Assembly: GCF_035920345.1 (NCBI RefSeq)
Contig: NZ_CP109149.1
Location: 3,596,001 to 3,660,000 of the forward strand
Reading direction: 5' to 3'
DNA from: Nocardia vinacea
GTDB taxonomy: Bacteria; Actinomycetota; Actinomycetes; Mycobacteriales; Mycobacteriaceae
DNA: 64,000 bases
Part shown: positions 24,143 through 33,231 of the stretch, in pieces
Layout of the letters: each line of letters begins with the position of its first letter
How positions within the stretch are numbered: position 1 is the stretch's first letter
Translations under genes and position numbers: made by a program
The notes under the pieces: generated by a model
Seen by the model: only the letters and a program-made list of their open reading frames with translations
Databases searched by the model: none
What the model was told of the DNA's origin: nothing

Positions 24143-25012
24143 CTACCAGCATTCGGATTGCCACACCCGTTCGCCGCTGGCGCCGACGGTGACGCGGCCG
24201 AGTTGCACGTCGGCGAAGTGAATTCCGAAACCGAGAGTGTCAGGTTGCGTGAGTTGGTCGATCAGTCGACAAGCTGTGGCCGTGGATTCGGCGGGGTCGT
24301 CATCGGCGGCGGCGTTCAGTTCAGGGTGGGTGATCTGGAGTGGGGTTTGCATGGCGTCGCCGAAGACGATCAGCCTGTGGCTGGGCGAGGTGATCTCGTA
24401 GGCGAGGTGGCCGAGGCTGTGTCCGGGGGTAGCGAGTGCGCGCACTCCCGGGAAGATCTCTTCGCCGTCAGCGATGGTGTTGACGTGGGCGGTGAAGACG
24501 TTGAGCATTTCCGGGTTGATCCCGTCGGTGACCGTGAGATCGCGGTGGGCCCATTCGGTGTCTCCGACCAGGACCGGGATATCGGCGAACGGACTGACGG
24601 TGGTCGCGGGCACGGATTGCCATAGCCAGCCGATGTGATCCAGATGCAGGTGGCTGACGGCGATCAGTTCGGCATCGGCCGGGGTTTTGCCTGCGGTGGC
24701 GAGGCTGGTGAGTAGCTGCCCGCCGCGCATCAGCCCGTAGGGCGTGGGAATGGCGAGTGGTCCGAAGCCGGTGTCGATGAGCATGGTCCGGTTGCGGTGC
24801 TCGATCAGCAGCGCGCCGATACTGGCGACCAGGTATCCGTCTGGGTTGATCAGATGCGCGTGCTCGGCCAGGATCTGGTCGTCGGAGTCGGGCAGCCACA
24901 GGCGGGGGTCGAGCAGAGCGATCCCGTCGGGTAGGTAGGTGATGCGGTGATCACCCAACTGGTGGCGGTGGGTTGTCGCGGGGCGGGTGAAGTGGTCCAG
25001 GCTCACGGTCAC
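24143..25012 (-). CDS. metallo-beta-lactamase-fold hydrolase, lactonase-like
   Basis: I place the start at GTG 25012 because ACAGGAG lies eight bases upstream and the longer frame before it is low-complexity; 289 residues. The zinc motif is H121-L-H-L-D-H126, with further ligands in 'GHSLGH' and 'FGDAM' towards the C-terminus. The layout fits the family of N-acyl-homoserine-lactone lactonases and related hydrolases, which open lactones or cleave phospho- or thioesters. It is the last gene after the transfer operon, 247 bases beyond the preceding stop, so it may be a cargo gene with its own promoter. The substrate is unknown. Confidence 0.82.
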   Translation of the reverse strand: MTVSLDHFTRPATTHRHQLGDHRITYLPDGIALLDPRLWLPDSDDQILAEHAHLINPDGYLVASIGALLIEHRNRTMLIDTGFGPLAIPTPYGLMRGGQLLTSLATAGKTPADAELIAVSHLHLDHIGWLWQSVPATTVSPFADIPVLVGDTEWAHRDLTVTDGINPEMLNVFTAHVNTIADGEEIFPGVRALATPGHSLGHLAYEITSPSHRLIVFGDAMQTPLQITHPELNAAADDDPAESTATACRLIDQLTQPDTLGFGIHFADVQLGRVTVGASGERVWQSECW

Positions 25013-25259
25013 GGTGGAGACTCCTGTCGTATGGGTGTGGGACGGACGTGGGAGGCGGGGCGCGGCATCGGGGCGACCGTGACGTTTGTGGGCTCTGGGA
25101 CGGCGCTGGTCACGACGGCCTGGTGGCTGTGTCATGGCGTGAACGGGCAGGCTGTCGTGGTCGCCGACTGCTCGGCAGCGACGACGCTGGTGGTGCCGAC
25201 GTTCGATGAATGCATGTTGCCTCGCTTGAAAGTTGTTGGTGGACAACGGCTACCGTCCG

Positions 25260-26189
25260 CTACAGGTCGGGTCCGGCGTTCGGGTACGCGTCGACGACGG
25301 CGCAATCACCGCTGTCGAGCTCGGCTGAGGCGTCCCATCCGTACGCGGTGCCCGGTATCGCGACGGTGATCACTGACTCGATCTCGGTTCCGGTGTCGGT
25401 GTCGTTCGTGGCTGCCGCGTCGAGGCTGTGGCGAGCGCGGTCGATCAGCGCCTGTGGCGTTGGGGGTTGTTCGGTGTCGCCTGCTGGGGTGTCGGTGCCG
25501 CGATCTGTACTGCGCAGGCTCTTCAGTGAGCGCCGCACGCTGGCGGCGATGGCAGGGGCGGTGTAGGTGCGCCAGGCAGCGTTGAGGTCATCGAGGCTGT
25601 AGTGCCGGTAGGTCTGGACCCTTCGATCGAGGTACCTGCTGGCGGTGTTGAATACGCGGGCGCGCTCTTTGCCGTCCATGCCGAGCGAGGTGGCGGTGGC
25701 CGCAGCGCGTGTCCACAGTGCGTCCATATTGCGTCGTAGCTGTTCACCGGCAGCAGGTTCCGGGCCAGTGCTGATGCCATTGGATGCGAGTCGATGCTGG
25801 CGAGCGACGGTGATAGCGGCCATGTCGGCGAGCTGTCGGGTGTCCTGGACAACCCGCTTGGCGCTTCGGCGTCGTGTCGGCGATCGTGTTGGGGGCAGCA
25901 GTAGTTCGTCGGTCCATGCACGCCCGGATCGCCCGGCCGCGCGGGCTTGGTCGACCCAGCCCGCGGGCATACCGTCTGCGCGGGCGCGGATCTCGGTCAG
26001 GTCCCGATCGCGATCGACTTCAGCGATATGGTCGAGCAACTGGCGGCCCTCCGCGGAGCGCGGCGTGATGTCCGGTAGGGCTTGGCGCAGCCGCTCGCCG
26101 AGGGCGGCGAGGTGATGGATCTGGCGTAGGAGCGCGGCCTGCTCGGTCGGGATATCGCGGATCCGCAGCGGCGAGGTCGGGCCTGTCAC
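25260..26189 (-). CDS. transfer-region paralogue family, member 1
   Basis: GTG 26189 overlaps the previous stop (GTGA), so it is translationally coupled; 309 residues. One of five proteins in this operon sharing a common order of motifs: an N-terminal helix with 'LRQIHHLAALGERL', then 'MPAGWVDQARAAGRSG', a central 'QLADMAAITVARQHRL', 'RRNMDALWTRA', 'SLGMDGKERARVF' and 'LNAAWRTY'. No signal peptide or catalytic motif is seen. The family is not one I can name. Tight packing with coupling-protein genes suggests a cytoplasmic scaffold or regulator of the T4SS; this is inference. Confidence 0.75.
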   Translation of the reverse strand: MTGPTSPLRIRDIPTEQAALLRQIHHLAALGERLRQALPDITPRSAEGRQLLDHIAEVDRDRDLTEIRARADGMPAGWVDQARAAGRSGRAWTDELLLPPTRSPTRRRSAKRVVQDTRQLADMAAITVARQHRLASNGISTGPEPAAGEQLRRNMDALWTRAAATATSLGMDGKERARVFNTASRYLDRRVQTYRHYSLDDLNAAWRTYTAPAIAASVRRSLKSLRSTDRGTDTPAGDTEQPPTPQALIDRARHSLDAAATNDTDTGTEIESVITVAIPGTAYGWDASAELDSGDCAVVDAYPNAGPDL

Positions 26190-27109
26190 GGCTCGGCCTC
26201 TTGCCACATAGGTGCCGCCGCAGCTACGTCAATCTGTGCGGCGCTCCAGGGTTCGGTGCCCGTTGAGTCGCTGAATATCGGTGCGTCCATGACTGTTTCG
26301 GCATCGGCGCTATAGATGGGGCTCGCGGCATCGACTGCGGCGTCGATGGCCGCACCCGCTGTGGCCGCCGACAGGAACAGCGGTGTCGGGGGCGTGAGCG
26401 CGGCACTGATCGCGGACTTGAGCGCCTCGTGGGAGGGCAGCGCTACTGCGGCGTCGATCGCGATCCCGGCCTCGGCCAGCGCGCGGGCTTGCAGTGCGTC
26501 GGTACGGGTGTCGGTGCGTGCCACTTGATGCCAGCGCTGCGCAAGACCCTCGACCGGGACACCGTCGAGCATCGCCACCCCTGCGGCCACCCAGTCGCCT
26601 TCGGCGCCCCACAACTGGTGGGCCTGTTCAGTATTGACCCCGAGCAGGTTCGCCACACCTGCGGTCCTGGCCCGCAATACCTGCAGGTTGTGATCGAATC
26701 GTGCGCTCGACCCGTCCTCGGTTCTGGCTGCGATCGGGCTGTAGGCGGCGGACAGGGCGGTCCATTCGCGCAGGCGCTGCACCTGAGTGTCGAGGCCACC
26801 GAGGATCTCGTCCCAGTTCAATGGCTCCGGTGTGCGCAGGTAGAGGTCGGGGTTCCACCGCATTGCTCGGTCACCGCGCTCGCGGACGTGATCGACCCAC
26901 GCGCGCGGCACCCCACCAGCGAGTGCGACATCGGACAATGCTTCCCGCAGCGTCGCGCGGTTGTGGAAGACCTCGAACCAGGACGGCGGTGGACGTTGCC
27001 CGCTGTGTTGCTCGTACTGGGCCGCCTCGGCCAGCATCGTGGTGACTATCACCGACTGGATCTGCAGGGACCGCAGCACCTGCACCTGCGGGCGCGTCGG
27101 CGTGATCAC
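26186..27109 (-). CDS. transfer-region paralogue family, member 2
   Basis: GTG 27109 overlaps the stop of the double DUF4913 gene (GTGA); 307 residues. It shares the family order: N-terminal helix, 'AGGVPRAWVDHVRERGDRAM' near residues 65-84, 'QRLREWTALSAAYSPIA', 'RFDHNLQVLRARTAGVANLL', 'QAHQLWGAEGDW' and 'LAQRWHQVA'. The Ala-rich C-terminal 100 residues are more divergent than in the other four members. No enzymatic motif is seen. Confidence 0.75.
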   Translation of the reverse strand: MITPTRPQVQVLRSLQIQSVIVTTMLAEAAQYEQHSGQRPPPSWFEVFHNRATLREALSDVALAGGVPRAWVDHVRERGDRAMRWNPDLYLRTPEPLNWDEILGGLDTQVQRLREWTALSAAYSPIAARTEDGSSARFDHNLQVLRARTAGVANLLGVNTEQAHQLWGAEGDWVAAGVAMLDGVPVEGLAQRWHQVARTDTRTDALQARALAEAGIAIDAAVALPSHEALKSAISAALTPPTPLFLSAATAGAAIDAAVDAASPIYSADAETVMDAPIFSDSTGTEPWSAAQIDVAAAAPMWQEAEP

Positions 27110-27984
27110 AACCCCGGGCCTCCCGCCGCACCATTGACTGCGAAGGCTCGGAAGTCGGGGCCGAATCCCAGGTGCTCGATTGCGGTTTTCGCACCGGGGG
27201 CACCGAACCACGCGGCGGGGATGGGTTCGGTACGCAGTCCGGGTATATCGAGGTGCTGGTCGGGAGTACAGCGGTGAAGCGGGCCATTGGCGGCGTCGAG
27301 GATGTAGCGCATGTGGGAGTCGATATGGCGCACGAACAGCCCACTCATCGCGGACTTGTCCTCCGCCAGGCGCGCTGCCTCGAAGACCGCGTGCAGGCCG
27401 CCGAAGCGGACCGCGACCCCTTGGTGGCGCCACCACTGCCTACACCAGCTGTACTGGCCTTCACGATTCGAGCCCGCGATCCGCACCGCGGTAACCGGCA
27501 GCAACCAGTCCTGCACGAACTCGCTGTAATGAGCGAACCGCGGCGGTGGCTTCTTCGGCTCCTGCTCCTCGCCCTCGGGTGCGGCCTCGGGTGGGCGGTT
27601 CGCGGAGGTGAACCACCCCACTGGGACGGGGTCGAATGGCAACGAGGGTGTGGGCAGGTGGGTGGTGCGGGTGCAGCGGTGCAGCGGACCGTTGGCGGCG
27701 TCGAGGATGACTTTGAAGTGGGCGTCGAGGTGTGAGAGCAGGAACGTGCTGAGGCTGGTGGCGGTCTGTGCGCGTCGTTGGGCCTCGAATGCGGTGTGCA
27801 GGTGCGCGAACCGCACGGCGACGCCGCGGTGGGCCCACCACTTGCTGCACCAGGTGTAGGTGTTCTCCCGGTTCGCTTCGGCCAACCGGACGTTGATCGT
27901 GGGCAGCAGCCACTTTTCGGTGAACACGGTGAAATGCCGGTATGCCGGTGGCATCGGCTTCTTCTTGCCCGCCGCCGCGCTCAT
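27106..27984 (-). CDS. protein with two tandem DUF4913 domains
   Basis: 292 residues; ATG 27984 overlaps the coupling-protein gene's stop. The same unit appears twice, around residues 14-110 and 150-250: 'FTEKWLLPTINVRLAEANR...TWCSKWWAHRGVAVRF' and 'FVQDWLLPVTAVRIAGSNR...SWCRQWWRHQGVAVRF', each followed by 'HxDxHxxxILDAANGPLHRC'. This is the DUF4913 signature of actinobacterial mobile elements; single-domain proteins are usual, so the tandem form is notable. The function is unknown. Position next to the TraG-like protein suggests a partner of the coupling complex. Confidence 0.82.
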   Translation of the reverse strand: MSAAAGKKKPMPPAYRHFTVFTEKWLLPTINVRLAEANRENTYTWCSKWWAHRGVAVRFAHLHTAFEAQRRAQTATSLSTFLLSHLDAHFKVILDAANGPLHRCTRTTHLPTPSLPFDPVPVGWFTSANRPPEAAPEGEEQEPKKPPPRFAHYSEFVQDWLLPVTAVRIAGSNREGQYSWCRQWWRHQGVAVRFGGLHAVFEAARLAEDKSAMSGLFVRHIDSHMRYILDAANGPLHRCTPDQHLDIPGLRTEPIPAAWFGAPGAKTAIEHLGFGPDFRAFAVNGAAGGPGL

Positions 27985-29858
27985 GACCGCTGACCACCGT
28001 CTGCCGGATCGTCGTCCACAGGCTCAGCAGCCCCAGTGATCTGGTAGGCGGTTTTCTCGAAGCGCTCCAGTGATGTGCGGATCAGGGGTGCGTATTCGGT
28101 GTTGGACCACCAGATCTTGTGCACGACTACCGGTCCGTGGTTCGGGAGTCGTACCAGGGCACGGTCTTTGGGCAGTGCTGCCAGCAGGGCGACGTCGAGG
28201 ATGGGTTCGGGGCGCCAGGTCAGGGTGCGGTTGACTCCCCCGGCGCCGTGGCTGCGGGACCGGTCGGCCACATCGTGGGGGCCGGTCATCGCCGACCAGT
28301 GTTCGAGGTAGTCGACCGCGGCGATCCCGCCGCCGTAGACCTCGATGGATTGGGCGCGCATCGTTTTGAGACCGTTTGCGCCCCACAGGTCTTCGCCTTG
28401 TTCGAGGACTTGCAAGATGGTGATGAGGATGATGCCGCAGCCACCGGCATAGGTGTAATAGGACGGCAGCTCCGAGATGCGGGCGCAGTTGGCGGCCTCG
28501 TCGAGCACCCCCAGCAGCGGCACCGCCAGCCGCCCATCCGGGCGTGCCCGCGCCGCCTCGAGCCCAGCCTCGAGGATCTGGCCGACCAGCGCCGCGGTCA
28601 ACGGTGTGGCTCCGTCGGGACCGGCCATCGACAGCGCATATAGCGTGTCCGTGGAGGTGACGAATTCGGCGGGTTTGAACTCCGGCAGGCTGTGGGTCGG
28701 GTCCTGTTCGGTCTTGTCGATGACGACGCGGGTTTTGCGGGTCTTCTTGTCGGTTTCCTCCCGTACCGCCAGGAGCTGGCGTCGTGGTGGGGTGACCAGC
28801 CGCGCGTAGCCTTCGTCGGACAGGACGTTCAAATACCGCCTGGCCATGTCGAATAGGCCGTCGCGTTGGCGGGCGTAGAGGGCTTGGGATTCGATGATGC
28901 GTTCGGCTGGCCGATGGTGACCGTAGTGACGCAGGATCAACGCCGGGGTTTGATCTTGATCTCTGCCCAGCCATTCCGCCACATGCAGCAAATCCCCGCC
29001 CGCGCACGCCGCGGCAAACATGTACAGGCTCAGAAGTTCTTGAGCGCCACCGTCGAAATAGGAATCCACTCGGGCGTTGGCGGCCTGCGACACCGACCCG
29101 GAGGCGGCCGAGACGAAGAACCCCGCCAGCTTTCGGGCCGCGGGTAAGTTCGTGACCTGGGTGAGCAGGTTGACCCAGAACCCGCACTCGATCGTGCCGG
29201 TGACCGCTTGCAGATCACACAGCCAGATCCGGCCTCGCTGTTCGCGCCCATAGACGGTGTGCCGGTACAGGTCCGGTCGGATCGAGGTGGCCAGGCACGG
29301 CCCCCAGGCGGCCAGAACCGCAGGCACCGCCCAGACCATCGTCTTGCCGGTGCGGGCGCCGGCTGCCAGTGTCACGCACATTTCGGCCGGTACGAATAGC
29401 TCGACGCCGCCGATCACTGTCTTTCCTAGTGGCGGGCCCTTGAGGGCTTGGATCGCTGGGTCGGCGTCACGGAGAAGTCGCTGGTTGGCGAGCGCGTTAT
29501 CACTCGCGCGGGCCAACCGAATCGCCGCGGGTCGTTGCATCGTGCGCGCGGCCGCGTCGATCTCGTTACGGGCGCTCAATGCCCGCCAGCCCGCGATAAC
29601 CAACGCTGCTCCCGCGGCGGTGAAGACGACAGCCAGCACGCTGGCTTGCCACGGCCAACGGTGTTGGCCCGCAACGACTTCCAGCAGCGCGGTCACCGGA
29701 TGGCCGGTGACCGGCAGTCCGGCCCACCAGCTGCCCAGGCTCAACGCCGCCCACAACTCCAGCGCGAAGGCCACCAACAGCAGAAACATCAGCAGCAGCG
29801 TGGTTTCCTCGCCCAGGCCGCGTTTGGTGCGGCGACGGGTCTCTCGTGTCGAGATCAT
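27981..29858 (-). CDS. TraG/VirD4-like type IV coupling protein
   Basis: ATG 29858 has GGAGG nine bases upstream; 625 residues. Two membrane segments lie near residues 20-40 and 70-95. Walker A is GARTGKT near 167-173 and Walker B 'LLGVLDEAAN' near 446-456, with 'GGCGIILITILQ' and 'GGGIAAVDYLEHW' after it, typical of the TraG/VirD4 ATPase core. The protein should bring the TraA-DNA complex to the secretion channel at the inner membrane. It overlaps the DUF4913 gene by four bases and is expected to be transcribed with the whole transfer operon. Confidence 0.9.
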   Translation of the reverse strand: MISTRETRRRTKRGLGEETTLLLMFLLLVAFALELWAALSLGSWWAGLPVTGHPVTALLEVVAGQHRWPWQASVLAVVFTAAGAALVIAGWRALSARNEIDAAARTMQRPAAIRLARASDNALANQRLLRDADPAIQALKGPPLGKTVIGGVELFVPAEMCVTLAAGARTGKTMVWAVPAVLAAWGPCLATSIRPDLYRHTVYGREQRGRIWLCDLQAVTGTIECGFWVNLLTQVTNLPAARKLAGFFVSAASGSVSQAANARVDSYFDGGAQELLSLYMFAAACAGGDLLHVAEWLGRDQDQTPALILRHYGHHRPAERIIESQALYARQRDGLFDMARRYLNVLSDEGYARLVTPPRRQLLAVREETDKKTRKTRVVIDKTEQDPTHSLPEFKPAEFVTSTDTLYALSMAGPDGATPLTAALVGQILEAGLEAARARPDGRLAVPLLGVLDEAANCARISELPSYYTYAGGCGIILITILQVLEQGEDLWGANGLKTMRAQSIEVYGGGIAAVDYLEHWSAMTGPHDVADRSRSHGAGGVNRTLTWRPEPILDVALLAALPKDRALVRLPNHGPVVVHKIWWSNTEYAPLIRTSLERFEKTAYQITGAAEPVDDDPADGGQRS

Positions 29859-29905
29859 GATCAAGGTCCTCCAAGTGGGTGTAAAGGATTGGGGTGAAAC
29901 GGTTT

Positions 29906-30898
29906 TCACAGCGCAACGTCGGCGTCCACGCTGTGGGTGCGGTGGGTGGTCGCAAGGTCTTCCTCGACGCCGTCGGCGGTGCCCCATTCGGCGAACTCCG
30001 CGCCGGGCAGAGCGGCCGCAGTGGCGTCGTCGATGGCCGCGCCACCGCCTCGATCGGTGTTAGCGAGCCCGTGATAGGTGTTGTCGAACCCGTCGGCCAC
30101 GGCTTCGGAGACAGCTGGGTCACGTTCCGGCTGTGGGTTGGACTCCAGCTGCGGGTCGCCGGTGTGTTCGTGCTGGTAGGTGCCGTCGCGTCCTGCCCGG
30201 ATGGCGGCTTCGATATCGGCGGACGCGACACCGGCGTCTGCGGCGTCGACGCGGGCGGTGCGGGCCGCCGCGAGTAGCGATTCCAGGCGTGCGATGTGGG
30301 CTTGGTCCTGTTCGGGTGAGCCATCCCAATGTTCGGACTGCCAGGTGTGTTCGGCGGTGAGATCCTGGAGTCGGCGTAATGCGGCGCGCTGGCGTGCGGC
30401 GCGTTCGTCGGCGCCGGTGTCGAGGTCGCCGAGTTCTTCCTCGGCCGCGAGCAGCTCATCGGTTTCGGCGATGATCGCGTCGACCTCGGCCAATGTGCGC
30501 AGTTCCGGGCCGCGGCCGCCGAGGGCTCGGTCGAGCAGGCTGGTGCGCTCGGCGTCGCGTTCGGCGGAGTGCTCGGGGGGCTGCCAGCGCACGCGGTCTT
30601 GATCGGAGCCGGTGATGGTGGTTTCGATGTGGCCGGTGACTTCGGCGGCTTGGCGAAGGTTGCGCCACACCAGAGCGTCGACACCGAGTTCGCCGGCGGC
30701 TTTGGCTTGGTCGATGCGGGTGTAGGCGGCGCGGGTGGCTTCGGGTCGAAGCTCCCACCCTGAGACCGCGGCTTGTAGTTGTTCCCACTGTCTGCGGTGC
30801 TCGATGGATTCGTGGCGGCCCCACTGGGCGGCCAGCTCATCGGCCTGGGTGGTGAATTCTTGCTTCTGTTCGGGTGTTTCGGCGAACGGCGCGAACAT
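29906..30898 (-). CDS. coiled-coil protein, 5' part split off by an apparent one-base deletion
   Basis: The uninterrupted frame from ATG 30898 gives 330 residues, mostly helical and rich in Glu, Ala and Arg, with coiled-coil character ('AEVDAIIAETDELLAAEEEL', 'ARQRAALRRLQDLTAEH') and an acidic C-terminal tail. Upstream the coding signal continues in the same frame ('AQIRADFTRYYQLRMFAPF') without any start codon, whereas a plausible N-terminus (MSWPEPRHAATDPAYYHD from ATG 31011) is in another frame. Adding one C at 30943-30945 joins the two into about 368 residues. No catalytic motif is seen; the protein precedes the coupling protein by 47 bases. Confidence 0.7.
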   Translation of the reverse strand: MFAPFAETPEQKQEFTTQADELAAQWGRHESIEHRRQWEQLQAAVSGWELRPEATRAAYTRIDQAKAAGELGVDALVWRNLRQAAEVTGHIETTITGSDQDRVRWQPPEHSAERDAERTSLLDRALGGRGPELRTLAEVDAIIAETDELLAAEEELGDLDTGADERAARQRAALRRLQDLTAEHTWQSEHWDGSPEQDQAHIARLESLLAAARTARVDAADAGVASADIEAAIRAGRDGTYQHEHTGDPQLESNPQPERDPAVSEAVADGFDNTYHGLANTDRGGGAAIDDATAAALPGAEFAEWGTADGVEEDLATTHRTHSVDADVAL

Positions 30899-31040
30899 GC
30901 GCAGTTGGTAGTAGCGGGTGAAATCGGCCCGGATCTGGGCCTGGTGGAATCGGCTGCGTCGTGGTAGTAGGCCGGATCGGTGGCTGCGTGCCGTGGTTCT
31001 GGCCAGCTCATCGCGCGGCCCATTCGGATGTGGTGGACAT
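30899..31040 (-). other. displaced 5' end and leader of the coiled-coil gene
   Basis: ATG 31011 starts 'MSWPEPRHAATDPAYYHDAA' in a frame that leaves the coiled-coil gene at about 30944. Before it an SD-like AGAGGAAG precedes ATG 31040 of a ten-codon ORF (MSTTSEWAAR) whose TGA overlaps ATG 31011, so a short leader could couple translation. The reading is uncertain because of the nearby indel. Confidence 0.45.
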
Positions 31041-31235
31041 CGACTTCCTCTGGTGAGGGAAGGGCGTGTACCGCAAACCGGTTATCGACGGTGCGGCGGT
31101 GTTCGGATGTCCCCTGGCAGTGCGGTTTCGGCGCCTCCGGTCAGTACCCGTGACCGGTGCGTCGACGAAAAACGATTGCTGCGAATACCTTCTGGTGGAT
31201 CAGTGATCGGCGCAGGGTTGGATTGGTGAGTTCGG

Positions 31236-32216
31236 CTAGTAAGGTTCGGTGCCCAGGTCGATCTGGTGGTGCGGGTTGGTGGTCTGGTCGCCGTGGTCGG
31301 GTTCGCTGTCCCAGCTGTGGGCGCCTTCGGGGAGGGCGGCGTCGATGGCGTCGGTGATGGCGGTGGGCTCGGCGTTGTGATCGGATTCGCTGGCGGCGTT
31401 GTTGATGGCCGCGTCGACGAATTCCGCGCGCAGCGACGCGGTGGCGGCGGCGATCATGTGTTGCGGTGTCGGTGGGATAACCTGCGCGCCAGCGATGGGG
31501 GTGCCGGTATCGGGGTCGGTAGGAACATAGGGCGGAATCGCTAGGTCGGTGCGCACAGTTGCGTAGGAGTTCCATTCGTTGACCAGCGTCAATTCGTCAT
31601 AGGTTGCGAGATTGACCGCGAGCTGTCGCCGGACGCCTTCGGCGACCGGCCCCCACAGTTCGCCCGCCTCGGTGGCGGTGATCTGCGCGGCGTGCGCCAG
31701 AGCGGTCACTCGTTCGTGGTAGAGCTGCATGTTCTGTGCGAACTGCGCCGCCGCGATGGGATTGGTCGCGAAACTCCACCGTCCAGTAGCGATGCGGTCC
31801 GCGCGGGCCGCGGACAGCCCAGCCATCCGTTCCAGATGCCACAGATCCAGCGACAGCATGTCGACGTAGAAGTCCTGGGCAGCGTTGTCGCGTAACGGGT
31901 TTTGTCGCACCCCGGCATCCACGCGCGGGCGAGTGCTCTGGATGCCGAGTTCGCGCGCGTCCTCGATCCAGGCCGGTTCGATCCCGGCGGTGAGCGCGGT
32001 CTGTTCGGCCTGCTCCCGCTGGGCTTCCAACCCATCCAGATGCGTTTGCCACGCCGTGCGCGGATTGTCATCGACGGTGAGGGCTTCGAAGTTCTCCCAC
32101 CCGCCATCCAGGATGCGGGTGTGTTCAGCGGCCAGCAGCCGGATCCGCAGCAGCAACTGCGCCTGCCATTCGACCACCGACTGCGGCGGCAAAAACTCTG
32201 GTTCGGGAGTCGTCAT
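31236..32216 (-). CDS. transfer-region paralogue family, member 3
   Basis: ATG 32216 follows TGAGG and lies 12 bases after the upstream stop; 326 residues. Family motifs: 'WQAQLLLRIRLLAAEHTRIL' at the N-terminus, 'AGIEPAWIEDARELG' near residue 80, 'WHLERMAGLSAARADRIATG' near 125, 'FAQNMQLYHERVTALAHAA' near 160, 'GELWGPVAEG' and 'LVNEWNSYA'. The C-terminal 70 residues are acidic and His-rich. It is cytoplasmic by sequence. The three members at 31236-34140 are adjacent, pointing to tandem duplication. Confidence 0.78.
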   Translation of the reverse strand: MTTPEPEFLPPQSVVEWQAQLLLRIRLLAAEHTRILDGGWENFEALTVDDNPRTAWQTHLDGLEAQREQAEQTALTAGIEPAWIEDARELGIQSTRPRVDAGVRQNPLRDNAAQDFYVDMLSLDLWHLERMAGLSAARADRIATGRWSFATNPIAAAQFAQNMQLYHERVTALAHAAQITATEAGELWGPVAEGVRRQLAVNLATYDELTLVNEWNSYATVRTDLAIPPYVPTDPDTGTPIAGAQVIPPTPQHMIAAATASLRAEFVDAAINNAASESDHNAEPTAITDAIDAALPEGAHSWDSEPDHGDQTTNPHHQIDLGTEPY

Positions 32217-32228
32217 CGTCGTCGCGCC

Positions 32229-33161
32229 TCACCGCTCGAACCCGACCGACGCCCCGGGTTCGGGAGGACGAATATCGGGTTCCGACGCTGGTTCGCTATC
32301 CCATTCCGCTGCTACATCGAGCGGCAACGCGGCGTCGACGGCAGCGCCGATACTCGGGTCGGTACTCGCTTCACTCGGTATTCCGGTGAGGGCTTGGGTG
32401 GCTCGTTCGATGAGTTCGGGCGGCGTCGGGGGCGGCGCCACATTGGGGTCCTGTATCCGGTCGGCGGCGAGGTTGTCGACGCTGCGCCAGGCTTCGTGTT
32501 CTATCCCACGCCAGGTATAGGCACGCCATCGTTCGTGCAGAGCGGCGTCACCATAGCGGTGCACAGTCGCTGCCACCAACTGCGTCCACCCCGCCTGGCC
32601 GCGGCCCCACAACTCGGCCCCCTCGTCACTGGTCAAACCGATGACATGGCCGGTGTCGTACGCGCGGGACCACAGGGCGACCATGTTCCGGTCGAACTGT
32701 TCGTGTGCCTGCGGGTCAGGCGGGAATCGTCCGTCCGCGCCGCGGAGTCGGTGGGCGACATTGATCGCGGCCATGTGCTCGAGCTGCCATACGTCGTTGG
32801 CGATTCCTTCGACCATATGGGCGCGTACGGGGTCCTCGCCGTGGCGCATGGTGGGTGGGGAATTCACGCTGTCGCCCCATCGCAGTCCCCGCTCTCCCAT
32901 CTCCCGCGCCTCAGCGATCGCCGCGGGCGGAACACCAACGGCGCTGGCATGGATCTCTATCTCGTGACGATCGGCGGCCAGCGCTCGCAGGTGGGTACGC
33001 CAGGTCTGCAGCGGGATTTCGCCGCCGCCATAATGGGGTTCGTAGCTCGGGTGCCCCCGTAACAGGAGCTGCATGTGGTCGGCGGAGGCGTTCTGGATGC
33101 GTTCGAGCAGCCGCAACTTCCAGCTGGGCTGGCCCTCCATCCCGGGTATCGGTTCACTCAT
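32229..33161 (-). CDS. transfer-region paralogue family, member 4
   Basis: ATG 33161 follows AGGAAAGGGA; 310 residues. Motifs in the shared order: 'WKLRLLERIQNASADHMQLL', 'AVGVPPAAIAEAREMGERGL', 'WQLEHMAAINVAHRLRGADG', 'FDRNMVALWSRAYDTGHVI', 'SDEGAELWGRGQAGW' and 'LHERWRAYTW'. It resembles members 1 and 5 in 'QLEHMAAINVAHR' and 'RNM..LW.RA', which makes it the clearest guide to the family pattern. No known domain is identified. Confidence 0.78.
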   Translation of the reverse strand: MSEPIPGMEGQPSWKLRLLERIQNASADHMQLLLRGHPSYEPHYGGGEIPLQTWRTHLRALAADRHEIEIHASAVGVPPAAIAEAREMGERGLRWGDSVNSPPTMRHGEDPVRAHMVEGIANDVWQLEHMAAINVAHRLRGADGRFPPDPQAHEQFDRNMVALWSRAYDTGHVIGLTSDEGAELWGRGQAGWTQLVAATVHRYGDAALHERWRAYTWRGIEHEAWRSVDNLAADRIQDPNVAPPPTPPELIERATQALTGIPSEASTDPSIGAAVDAALPLDVAAEWDSEPASEPDIRPPEPGASVGFER

Positions 33162-33231
33162 GCTTGTCCCTTTCCTGAAAGAGATTGGTATTCGGTCGTT
33201 TCCGGCTTCCAGAGGCTGCCGAGATCGACGG

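Noticed and set aside
23966..24625. A 219-codon plus-strand frame opposite the first metallo-hydrolase
   Set aside because: Antisense composition (Gly/Val/Asp-rich) and no start signal; the minus strand has the zinc motif.
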